A DNA stretch of 13,541 nucleotides from an uncultured Bacteroidales bacterium (GCA_937892025.1 CALAVA010000005.1:1-13541); one strand, 5' to 3'. Counted from the stretch's first letter, positions 1-7,052 are shown. Notes: a model not told the origin generated them from the letters alone. Made by a program: numbers and translations.

Positions 1-44
1 CCAATCCCCAATCCCCAATCCCCAATCCCCAATCCCCAATCCCC
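1..44. repeat. Telomere-like CCCCAAT heptamer array at the contig end
   Basis: Six CCCC blocks, each preceded by AAT, run without a mismatch from the first base and stop abruptly at CCCCATTTAC. The C-rich strand reads 5' to 3' inward from the end, so the G-rich strand (ATTGGGG) would form the 3' terminus. This is the orientation a telomere must have. The unit resembles ciliate telomeres (CCCCAA in Tetrahymena). From memory, CCCCAAT is the unit reported for rumen entodiniomorph ciliates. The very AT-rich sequence and eukaryotic kinase next to it support a chromosome end. The alternative is a bacterial heptamer repeat such as the STRR repeats of cyanobacteria, but the neighbouring gene does not fit that. 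Confidence 0.8.
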
Positions 45-194
45 ATTTACATAATATAAATAATGTTAATTAAATTATGCTAATTAATTATTTCTAAATA
101 AAAATAATAAATAAAATAATTCACAAAATTATGAATTGAAAATCATAATATTATCACAAATAAAATAAATTTAATCAATATTTATTATATAATT
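45..194. other. AT-rich subtelomeric spacer / 3' untranslated region
   Basis: These 150 bases are almost entirely A and T, with no open frame of note and no recognisable motif. They lie between the telomere-like array and the stop codon of the kinase gene, so they would contain its 3' UTR and polyadenylation region. Such a short gap between a stop codon and a telomere is typical of gene-sized ciliate macronuclear chromosomes. That interpretation is inference. Confidence 0.6.
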
Positions 195-3100
195 TTAAAA
201 ATTATTATTTTTAAAATTTCTTACTGAGTAAGAGCCACTTAATACTTCTTTTTTATAATCTTTTTTATCTGAAAGCAATTCATTACTATAAACTTTATTA
301 TCTATCATATTATTTTTTAATTTATTTTTATACTTATAATCCACATTTTCAAAATTTATGTTATTTTCACTCTTCATAAATATATTTATTTCTTTTTTAT
401 GTTTAGGAATAATTGGACTAATTATAGTTTTTGGTTCCTTTTTTATAATTATTTTTATTTTACTATCTAAATTATTATATTTTTGCTCATTGATAGAATA
501 TTGCTTTAAAATACTACTATTTTTAGGCTTTATTTTATTTTGAATTTGATTTCTTTCTCCAATGTTATAGAAATTTCTTGAGCCAAAACTATATTTAGGA
601 TTATTAATTCTCAAGCTCTTATTTCCTTTGAGTTCCAATGGATTGGTTTTACCTCTTTCAAAATATTCATAACAATTTTTATTATTTATAGATGTATTAA
701 TTCTACTCATTTTTACAATATCTGACTGATTTCCCGAGGTGCTAAAATTCAATTCATTCGATGTAGTAATTATATTTTTTTTATCCTTGTTTATTTTATT
801 ATTTAAAAAATCATTTAATTTTAACCTTTTAATTATTTTGAATTTGATATCATTTGAATTGTTGCTTTTGTTGGAATTATTTCTTGTTTTGCTTTTATAA
901 TCAGAAGCTTTATGATTTCTATCCCTATTATAATTTAAATTATTTCTATTTTTTATTTTTTCAGTTTCTAAAGAAAATATTTTATGTTGATTGCAATTGT
1001 TATTATATTTATTATTACATTTATTTTTATCAAAAATTTCAATTTTTTGTTTATTATTAAAATTAATATTTGAACTTTGCCCTTTTTTGAAAGTTTTTGT
1101 TTTTGGAATTTTTTTGAGCTTTTTATCAACTTCAGTGTTATTATGGAAGATATATTTTTTTGGATTTCTTATTTTATTGTTTTTATTACTATTAAAAATT
1201 GAATTATGACTCATTGAATTTAAAAGCCTTGAACTATTATTATAATAATAATTCTCATTTGATAACTCTAAATTATTCATATTAGGTTTTTCATTTTCAT
1301 TATGATTCAATATTTTATCTATAATTTTATATTTTGTATATTCCTCAAAATTCTTAATCTTTTCAGACAAATTTGATTTATGTAATTTTTTTTTTGGTAT
1401 TTCAGTTAAAATATTATCGTAATTTATATTATTTAATTTGAAATCTTTGCTATTTATTCTGTTCTTACTGATGCTTGAATTATTAATATTATAACTATTA
1501 TTATTTGTGCATGTGCAGATGTTGTAGTTTTTATCTTTTTTAATATTATTATTTATTTTTTTGTTTTCGTTATTAAAATTAATGTATATAAAATTATTAT
1601 TAAAAGTATTTAAAGGACTATTTTGATATGTATGAAATGTATTTGTATTTATTTTTTTTTCATTTACATCTATTTTTAAATTGCCCTTTGCTCTTTTATT
1701 AATATATACTTTGTTTTTGTTAGAAATTTGGGAATTTATTGAATCATTATTTAAATTATTGATATTGTTTTTAATATTTGATATAAACAGAGATTTAATA
1801 TTGTCATTATTAAAATTTCTTTTAAGATGATTCAATGATTTGGTACAACTTAATTTTCTCTCTTTTATTCTTTCCAGAAGTAAATCGTCACTATTAATTT
1901 TAGAAATACCATTAAAAGTAAAACAATCATTAGTATGCGAATTATTATTAGTATTTACATTGGAATTATTATCATCTGAATTATAATTTATTTTTGCTGT
2001 ATTATAATGCTCATTGCTTAAATGATTTCTAGTATATGCTTTTTTACTATAATTATTATTGTTGAGTTTTTTGTTTGATATATTATTACTATTATTATTA
2101 TTTATAGGAGTAATTAAAAATTTATTTCTTTTTACTTCAATATATTTTGATTCATTACTTTTATTTGTTTGGAAGCTAGTAATCTTATTATTTTTTATAT
2201 TTATCATGTTTTTCGGGGATAAATACTTTTTAATCAATAAATAATTTGAATTCTCCTTATTTACTGGACTATGTGCATAATGAAATATTTTAGTATTTAT
2301 TGGTATTTTAGACATTTTTAATGGTTTTATATGCAGGCTCTTTTTATGCACCATATTACTTTCAACTTTCTCGTTAATATTCTTTTTTTCTTCAGTTTTT
2401 TTAATTAAATTAATTTCATTGGGATTTAAATTTGATAAGCAATTATTAATAGTTATTGGTTTTATTTTTTTATCTTTTTTTGAAATATGCTTTGAATAAT
2501 TATTATCTTCATTTTCTTTTTGATCGTTATTGTTAAATTGAGTTATTAGTCTTTGATTACTATTATTTTTTGATTTGGAAAGACCTAAATTAAGATAATT
2601 AGCTTTATTTTCAGATACTTTCAAAGGATGAAAATATTGAGTAGTATTATTTTTTGTTAACTTTTTTTCACATATATTATTAATACTTATATTTGCATCA
2701 GATAATGAAGTAGGTATTACTTCTTTTTTATATAATATATTTCTTTTATTATTTTTATCATATATTAATCCTAAATTTTTATCTTGCTTATAATTATTTA
2801 CAATTATTTCACTGTTTTTCCTTATAATGAACTTATTTGAATTTACAAAATTATTTTCAATATTGGTAGAATTATTATAATATGATTTCTTTGAATTATT
2901 TTTATTTTTAGAATATGCAGCTTTAGTTAATTTAAATTTATATTTTTCAATTAGATAATTATCAGGAAGTCCAAAATTTTTTTCCTCATAAAATTTGACA
3001 AAATCTGAAAAAAAAATATCTTCGACTCTATATCTTTTATTGGGGTCTTCATCTAATAAATGATAAATTAATTCTTTACATTCTTCACTAACATTTTTAT

Positions 3101-3839
3101 TAAATTTTAATTTATGCAATCTTATATTTTCAATAACGTCTTTTGAATTAAAATTTGGCTTATCAGGCCTAAAAGGTGAATATCCATGAACCATTTCATA
3201 CAATAAAACACCTAAAGACCATACATCAATTTCTTTGCTATATTCTTCATGATTCACTAATTCTGGAGACATATATTCTGTAGTCCCACAAAAAGTACCC
3301 CTCTGCTGTCCTTCCTCCAGCCGTACACACCAACCAAAATCGCATAATTTTATTATATTATTATCAAATAATAAAATATTTTCCGGCTTTATATCTCTGT
3401 GAATAAAATTATTTTTATGTAAAAAATAAATAGCATTTATTACTTGTATAAATAAGCTAAAGGCTAAAGGTTCACTTAAATATTTTTTTCTTCTGATAAA
3501 ATGAAACAGGCTGCCTCCTGATGCATATTCTAATACTAGATCAAAATCTGAAGATGTCTCATTAACATACAGTATAGGTAAAATATTGGGATGATCTATT
3601 CTTGATTGAATATAAATTTCCTTATATATTCCTTCTAAAGAATTCAATTTTGTAGATAAACTTTTTTTCTCCATATGTTTTATTGCATATAATTTTTTAT
3701 TTATAGTATTCATAACTAAAAAAACTTCTCCAAATGATCCACAACCTATTATTTTTGGTTCTCCTTCTTCAAAAATAGGTACAAAATTATCTAGATTATA
3801 TTTTTCATCATAAAGACTTGCAAAGTTTTGATTTTCAGG
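195..3839 (-). CDS. Eukaryotic Aurora-like Ser/Thr protein kinase with long Asn-rich tail, 5'-truncated
   Basis: Predicted cytoplasmic or nuclear protein kinase that phosphorylates Ser/Thr. The first Met of the open frame is at 3713, but the domain extends beyond it: translating on to 3839 adds 42 residues containing the Gly-rich loop GCGSFGEV, so the Met is internal. Counting from it, ATP-binding Lys is K12 (AIK), the helix-C Glu about E32, HRDIKPEN at 105-112, DFGW at 125-128 and the activation loop RGTFCGTTEYMSPE at 138-151. The domain ends near 241. DFGW and the TFCGT activation loop recall Aurora kinases. Residues 260-1172 are low-complexity Asn, Lys, Ser and Ile. The stop is TAA, and over 1,170 codons contain no in-frame stop, so TAA and TAG are not read as Gln. 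Going upstream, a TAA at 3842-3840 closes the frame at the junction with bacterial DNA, so the true start is lost. Kinase identity is certain; the Aurora subfamily is likely. Confidence 0.85.
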   Translation of the reverse strand, partial: PENQNFASLYDEKYNLDNFVPIFEEGEPKIIGCGSFGEVFLVMNTINKKLYAIKHMEKKSLSTKLNSLEGIYKEIYIQSRIDHPNILPILYVNETSSDFDLVLEYASGGSLFHFIRRKKYLSEPLAFSLFIQVINAIYFLHKNNFIHRDIKPENILLFDNNIIKLCDFGWCVRLEEGQQRGTFCGTTEYMSPELVNHEEYSKEIDVWSLGVLLYEMVHGYSPFRPDKPNFNSKDVIENIRLHKLKFNKNVSEECKELIYHLLDEDPNKRYRVEDIFFSDFVKFYEEKNFGLPDNYLIEKYKFKLTKAAYSKNKNNSKKSYYNNSTNIENNFVNSNKFIIRKNSEIIVNNYKQDKNLGLIYDKNNKRNILYKKEVIPTSLSDANISINNICEKKLTKNNTTQYFHPLKVSENKANYLNLGLSKSKNNSNQRLITQFNNNDQKENEDNNYSKHISKKDKKIKPITINNCLSNLNPNEINLIKKTEEKKNINEKVESNMVHKKSLHIKPLKMSKIPINTKIFHYAHSPVNKENSNYLLIKKYLSPKNMINIKNNKITSFQTNKSNESKYIEVKRNKFLITPINNNNSNNISNKKLNNNNYSKKAYTRNHLSNEHYNTAKINYNSDDNNSNVNTNNNSHTNDCFTFNGISKINSDDLLLERIKERKLSCTKSLNHLKRNFNNDNIKSLFISNIKNNINNLNNDSINSQISNKNKVYINKRAKGNLKIDVNEKKINTNTFHTYQNSPLNTFNNNFIYINFNNENKKINNNIKKDKNYNICTCTNNNSYNINNSSISKNRINSKDFKLNNINYDNILTEIPKKKLHKSNLSEKIKNFEEYTKYKIIDKILNHNENEKPNMNNLELSNENYYYNNSSRLLNSMSHNSIFNSNKNNKIRNPKKYIFHNNTEVDKKLKKIPKTKTFKKGQSSNINFNNKQKIEIFDKNKCNNKYNNNCNQHKIFSLETEKIKNRNNLNYNRDRNHKASDYKSKTRNNSNKSNNSNDIKFKIIKRLKLNDFLNNKINKDKKNIITTSNELNFSTSGNQSDIVKMSRINTSINNKNCYEYFERGKTNPLELKGNKSLRINNPKYSFGSRNFYNIGERNQIQNKIKPKNSSILKQYSINEQKYNNLDSKIKIIIKKEPKTIISPIIPKHKKEINIFMKSENNINFENVDYKYKNKLKNNMIDNKVYSNELLSDKKDYKKEVLSGSYSVRNFKNNNF

Positions 3840-3848
3840 TTATAGATT
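3775..3848. other. Junction between eukaryotic and bacterial sequence
   Basis: The minus-strand kinase frame is convincing down to the Gly-rich loop (near 3740-3770) and closes at 3840. The plus-strand bacterial frame is convincing from about 3839 on. Base composition changes here from very AT-rich, homopolymer-laden DNA to ordinary moderately AT-rich bacterial DNA. Both genes are truncated at the same place and in opposite orientation, as expected of a chimeric join. The exact base cannot be fixed because both frames stay open across the bracket. Confidence 0.65.
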
Positions 3849-3919
3849 ATAAAGCCTCTGACCATTATCCCATACGGACATATATCGGCTATGCAACAAA
3901 AAAAATAGTCAAACAATAA
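3836..3919 (+). CDS. C-terminal fragment of a bacterial protein, possibly endonuclease/exonuclease/phosphatase family
   Basis: The plus-strand frame reads VIDYKASDHYPIRTYIGYA and ends KKIVKQ before TAA at 3917-3919. The SDHYP motif near a C-terminus, following a hydrophobic strand, is the usual position of the catalytic Asp-His pair in the endonuclease/exonuclease/phosphatase superfamily (DNase I, AP endonuclease and phosphatase-like). Only about 27 residues can be assigned to it; the rest is missing at the junction with eukaryotic DNA. A hairpin at 4092-4111 could terminate its transcript. Family assignment rests on one short motif and is tentative. That it is a real gene end is more secure, given the sensible amino acid use. 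Confidence 0.45.
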   Translation, partial: QVIDYKASDHYPIRTYIGYATKKIVKQ

Positions 3920-4091
3920 ACCTAAATCAAATGTGAACAAACAAAAATTTTGCACGACACTTTTCCATCAAAACTGACACAAAATATTATATCTCTGTAC
4001 ATTTAACCGCATGTATTCATTGGTATTGCATTTAAAATTAGATTAAAATCATTGAAACGTGTCCTTCGGACTATGCAGATTTTACCTCTAA

Positions 4092-4118
4092 AAAGCCAAA
4101 ACTTTGGCTTTCCTTTGT
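4092..4118 (+). terminator. Possible intrinsic terminator of the truncated upstream gene
   Basis: AAAGCCAA pairs with TTGGCTTT around a four-base loop (4092-4111) and is followed by a weak T-rich tract, TCCTTTGTTT. It lies between the 3919 stop codon and the promoter of the lipoprotein gene, where a terminator is expected. The broken T tract lowers confidence. Confidence 0.45.
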
Positions 4119-4176
4119 TTGATTTAATATCGTAACAAAATATTTCATTCGCCTATGTATAAATTGATTTTTTTTG

Positions 4177-4184
4177 TAAATTTG
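4177..4184 (+). promoter_or_regulatory. Bacteroidetes -7 promoter element (TAAATTTG) for the M49-like lipoprotein
   Basis: TAAATTTG matches the Bacteroidetes sigma-ABfr -7 consensus TAnnTTTG. It would start transcription about 30-35 bases upstream of the ATG at 4224. I see no good -33 TTTG at the usual spacing; a TTG at 4164-4166 is too close. This element also argues against the upstream ATG at 4155, which would lie ahead of the transcription start. Confidence 0.5.
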
Positions 4185-4223
4185 CGAAAATATAATTTAT
4201 TGTTAAACTTAATTTTTCATCAA

Positions 4224-5858
4224 ATGAACAAACATTTCATTTCCGTAACAGCATTTGTTGCACTATTGTGTATCAGTTGTAACAACAAACAAGAACCCAT
4301 TGAAGCAACCAATCCCCTTCAACAAAAAGTGGAAGAATTTGCAAGTTTTGAATTGACTAGCGACATTTCTCACCTTTCGGCTAACGAAAAACAACTTTTA
4401 GGCATCTTTATTGACATCGCTCAAATTATGGATGACCTATTTTGGCAACAATCATTTGGAGACAAAAATATATTGGATACTATTTCAGATGAATGGACAA
4501 AACGATTTGCATATATCAACTACGGTCCTTGGGACAGACTTGGCAATATGGCTCCTTTCGTTCAAGGCTATTCTGATAAGCCAGCAGGTGCTTGTTTTTA
4601 CCCCGCTGATATGACAAAAGAAGAATTTGAACAATTGGCTGATGAAAACAAATCAAGTCAATACACCGTTCTCACCCGAGACAATGAAGGTAACCTACAA
4701 GTAGTATGGTATAAAGACTACTACAAAACACAATTGGATAAAGTATGTGAATTGATGGAACAAGCCATTAATCTTACTGATAATGCCGAAATGAAAAAAT
4801 ATTTAGAAACACGTCTTCAAGCCTTTAAAACAGACGACTATCTTGCTAGTGATATGGCTTGGATGGATATGAAAAATAGCAATATAGATTTCGTTGTTGG
4901 ACCTATTGAAAACTATGAAGACAAACTATTTGGTAAAAAAACTGCATACGAAGCCTTTGTCTTAATCAAAGACTTGGAAGGAAGCAAAAACTTATCCAAA
5001 TTCATCAGCATGTTGCCAAGCCTACAAAAAGAATTGCCTTGCGAGGCAAAATACAAACAAGAAGTACCGGGAACAAGTTCAGACCTCAACGTCTATGACG
5101 CTGTCTATTATGCTGGCGACTGCAATTCTGGTAGCAAAACTATTGCTATCAACCTTCCTAACGATGAAAGAGTTCATTTACAAAAAGGAACTCGTAGACT
5201 GCAACTAAAAAACGCTATGAAAGCCAAATTTGATAAAATATTAATCCCGATTTCTAATGTCGTATTGAACGAACAACAACTTGACAACGTTAAATTTGAT
5301 GCCTTTTTCTGGAATGTTACTTTCCATGAAGTAGCACATGGCTTAGGCATAAAAAATACAATCACTGGTAAAGGAACCGTAAGGGGAGCACTCGGCGAAC
5401 AATATTCTGCGTGGGAAGAAGCTAAAGCCGACATTTTAGGTCTTTTTATGGTACAGAAATTGATAGAAAAAGGCGAAATTACCAACATCTCCGTTGAAGA
5501 TGCCTATGTTACATTTATCACAGGATTGTTACGCTCCGTAAGATTCGGAACTTCAAGTGCACATGGAAATGCCAATTTAATGTGCTTTAATTCCTTTGAA
5601 AAAAATGGAGCCTTTTACCGAGACGACAACGGAAAATACATCATCGATATGAGTAAAGCACAACAAGCCATGGAACAATGGGCGGCCTTGATACTACAAG
5701 TAGAAGGGAATGGAGATATTGACTATGCTATTGAATATTATAAAGAAAACGGACAAATGAGCGATAAACTGAAAAACGATTTGGAAAAAATCGCCAATGC
5801 CAATATTCCACGTGATATTGATTTTATACAAGGCAAAAAAAGTTTAGGCTTAGAATAA
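4224..5858 (+). CDS. M49 (dipeptidyl peptidase III-like) zinc metallopeptidase, predicted lipoprotein
   Basis: Predicted envelope-anchored zinc hydrolase of 544 residues related to family M49. The ATG at 4224 is preferred over the in-frame ATG at 4155 because it opens directly on a signal peptide (MNKHFISVTAFVALLCISC) and lies downstream of the -7 element. Cys19 is the likely lipidated residue, although the -3 position is Cys rather than Leu. Family motifs are the GPIENYEDKLFG segment at 227-238, which resembles the IE-Y-D--G region of DPP III, HEVAH at 368-372, and EEAKAD at 398-403, which would supply the third zinc ligand, E399. Classical DPP III has six-residue HExxGH; here the site is five-residue HExxH. 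The family cleaves dipeptides from peptide N-termini, but the substrate here is unknown. The gene has its own promoter and terminator and is monocistronic. In Bacteroidetes such proteins may be annotated simply as Zn-dependent hydrolases. Confidence 0.72.
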   Translation: MNKHFISVTAFVALLCISCNNKQEPIEATNPLQQKVEEFASFELTSDISHLSANEKQLLGIFIDIAQIMDDLFWQQSFGDKNILDTISDEWTKRFAYINYGPWDRLGNMAPFVQGYSDKPAGACFYPADMTKEEFEQLADENKSSQYTVLTRDNEGNLQVVWYKDYYKTQLDKVCELMEQAINLTDNAEMKKYLETRLQAFKTDDYLASDMAWMDMKNSNIDFVVGPIENYEDKLFGKKTAYEAFVLIKDLEGSKNLSKFISMLPSLQKELPCEAKYKQEVPGTSSDLNVYDAVYYAGDCNSGSKTIAINLPNDERVHLQKGTRRLQLKNAMKAKFDKILIPISNVVLNEQQLDNVKFDAFFWNVTFHEVAHGLGIKNTITGKGTVRGALGEQYSAWEEAKADILGLFMVQKLIEKGEITNISVEDAYVTFITGLLRSVRFGTSSAHGNANLMCFNSFEKNGAFYRDDNGKYIIDMSKAQQAMEQWAALILQVEGNGDIDYAIEYYKENGQMSDKLKNDLEKIANANIPRDIDFIQGKKSLGLE

Positions 5859-5878
5859 AATATCTCACAACAAAAAAA

Positions 5879-5900
5879 GCCCATTATAATGGGCTTTTTT
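5879..5900 (+). terminator. Intrinsic terminator of the M49-like gene
   Basis: GCCCATTATAATGGGC is a perfect palindrome, flanked by seven A residues upstream and TTTTTT downstream, 20 bases after the stop codon. The T tract coincides with the outer T run of the IS left inverted repeat, so the element lies exactly against this hairpin. Confidence 0.85.
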
Positions 5901-5924
5901 GACGTAATGGACAAAAATTAGGCT
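5895..5924 (+). repeat. IS left terminal inverted repeat
   Basis: The core GACGTAATGGACAAAAATTA (5901-5920) is preceded by T6 and followed by GGCT. It is identical over 30 bases to the reverse complement of 7104-7133. Confidence 0.9.
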
Positions 5925-5944
5925 ATTTTTGAGGACATGTTCTC

Positions 5945-5964
5945 TAATGGACAAAAATTAGGCT
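5945..5964 (+). repeat. Subterminal direct copy of the IS left end
   Basis: TAATGGACAAAAATTAGGCT repeats bases 5905-5924 exactly, offset by 40 bases. Between the copies lies an imperfect palindrome, GAGGACATGTTCTC. The right end has only one copy. It may be a second transposase binding site or the relic of an earlier insertion end. Confidence 0.8.
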
Positions 5965-5982
5965 GTTTTTTTGTTTGAAATT

Positions 5983-6012
5983 TTGCCGTGTGAAAAACAG
6001 TTTGTACTTTTG
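5983..6012 (+). promoter_or_regulatory. Bacteroidetes promoter inside the IS left end
   Basis: TTG at 5983-5985 (within TTTTG) and TACTTTTG at 6005-6012 match the -33 TTTG and -7 TAnnTTTG elements, with a 19-base spacer, close to ideal. It points rightward, opposite to the transposase, and should start RNA near 6018-6020. Confidence 0.7.
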
Positions 6013-6017
6013 CACCG

Positions 6018-6122
6018 TCGATGAAGCGGAGAGGAGCTCTGCTGGGGAGCAACTCCTCAAGGAATAGTCGGCAAGGTAAAACACCAATGAAAGGGGCTGC
6101 CGTTCGCGACAGCCTTTCTTTT
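6018..6122 (+). ncRNA. Putative small structured RNA encoded by the IS
   Basis: A transcript of about 100 bases is bounded by a consensus Bacteroidetes promoter (5983-6012) and a hairpin with a UUCG loop followed by T-rich sequence (6091-6122). Inside, GAGGAG (6031-6036) pairs with CTCCTC (6053-6058), and nested GCTC (6036-6039) can pair with GAGC (6047-6050). It lies just past the 3' end of the transposase gene and points towards it, so readthrough would be antisense to transposase mRNA. A frame starting with ATG at 6021 runs through it but continues antisense into the transposase and looks unlike a real protein. I do not recognise a known RNA family. Function is unknown; control of transposase expression is one possibility. 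Confidence 0.45.
6091..6122 (+). terminator. UUCG-loop hairpin terminator, possibly bidirectional
   Basis: GGCTG (6095-6099) pairs with CAGCC (6110-6114); inside, CG pairs with CG around a TTCG tetraloop, with one C/A mismatch. G-T and A-T pairs extend the stem outward, and TTTCTTTTATT follows. The reverse strand gives a similar hairpin immediately after the transposase stop codon at 6121, so it may also end that mRNA. Confidence 0.6.
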
Positions 6123-7052
6123 ATTGGGATTTGCCTTTCGATGCCTCAAAAAAACCAACGACGAGCTTGTCTCGTCGTTTACGCGTCATTCCATTGTGGT
6201 TGCAGAGCATTCGCTTGACATACGAGAAATGGCCGTCGATACGGTTGGTCGTGTTGGGTATGCCCATCTCCATGTTGTCGTACCATGTGAAAAGTAGCGG
6301 CAAGTTGTGCTTGATGCTAAGGTAAGCACTGCGCAAGTTCTTATGGGTATAGCGGCTTTTGCCAGTCTCTGGATCTGTTGTCCTCTCTTTCAGATAGCTG
6401 TCCCATCTCTCGCACCACTCCCCAAACATGCCTTCGAATGACTCCTTGTCGGTCTCGGTCAACATGTCCACTATCTGCTTGAGTTCCTTGCCGGCCTCCG
6501 TCTTGGGATGCTTTGTGAGGTATTTGCGAACAGTCTTCTGTTGGTGGAACTGGCACAACTGTACCTTCTTGTCAGGGAACATCATCGGCAGACCTTTCCT
6601 CCCGTCACATACTACTGCTGGTATTTCATACCCCAGCTCTTCCAGCTCGGCAATCCCCTGCGCATAAAGAGCGTTCGTTTCATTCTTGACGAAATACCAC
6701 AGCAGGTCTCTGTCCGTGAGTGCGTCCTTGAACAGCATCACGCCATACTTTCTACCCCAGTAGGTGGTGTCCATCAAAACCACCACCTTTCCGGGCGATG
6801 CAACACCTTTGGGTGGTGTATAAGCGTCTATTTTGCGTTTGATGGTGCGTGCAGAACAACCATACCTTTCCGCCAGCTGGGCATATGTCTGTTTCAACTC
6901 GGAATACTCACGCCACAATTCGGCTGAATCTATACGATTGCCTCCTAAAAATTGTCTCCCACAGGCATGGCATTTGTACAACTGGCGCCCTTTTACCATG
7001 CCATTTTTCTTCGTTATAGGGCTGCCGCAGTGAATGCAAATTTTTTATTCAT
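6121..7052 (-). CDS. IS256-family (variant, Zn-binding) transposase with possible -1 frameshift at its start
   Basis: DDE-type transposase that would cut and join the element's inverted repeats. The first ATG in the main frame (6999) gives 292 residues, but that frame extends back to 7044 and adds CIHCGS, the first half of a zinc ribbon completed by CHAC at residues 10-13. A TAA at 7047-7045 closes the frame. An ATG at 7052 in another frame starts MNKK and joins correctly if the ribosome slips -1 on the A6 run (7041-7046), or if one A was lost by mutation. In 6999-based numbering a helix-turn-helix spans about 33-58. Catalytic Asp candidates are D77 (MDTTYW) and D132 (CDGRKGL), followed by CQFH at 149-152. 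The third acidic residue, in TTNRID, is D255 where the family usually has Glu. The C-terminus ends 5-10 bases before a hairpin terminator. Confidence 0.75.

Noticed and set aside
1..44. Cyanobacterial STRR heptamer repeat or CRISPR-like repeat
   Set aside because: There are no spacers, the array is at the very end in telomere orientation, and the next gene is eukaryotic.
358..2244. Plus-strand frames of 60-70 residues rich in Phe, Leu and Tyr across 358-2244
   Set aside because: They are antisense shadows of the AT-rich kinase tail; Asn/Lys codons read backwards give Phe/Leu/Ile.
3840..3881. Minus-strand MSVWDNGQRLYNL frame joined to the kinase by reading TAA at 3842-3840 as Gln, as many ciliates do
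   Set aside because: The gene uses TAA as its terminator at 195-197 and has no other in-frame TAA or TAG in over 1,170 codons, with Gln spelled CAA/CAG. The plus strand over the same bases reads as a sensible bacterial C-terminus.
3813..3881. An intron in the kinase gene (GTATGG donor to GCAAG acceptor) bridging to an upstream ATG
   Set aside because: The supposed intron is less AT-rich than the exons, the opposite of what is expected, and the bacterial frame on the other strand explains the sequence better.
4155..4223. Upstream ATG start for the M49-like gene
   Set aside because: The extra 23 residues precede a complete lipoprotein signal peptide and overlap the promoter -7 element.
6021..6218. 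65-residue plus-strand protein beginning MKRRGALLG
   Set aside because: It crosses a terminator hairpin and runs antisense into the transposase, with no recognisable domain. The RNA structure is a better explanation of the region.
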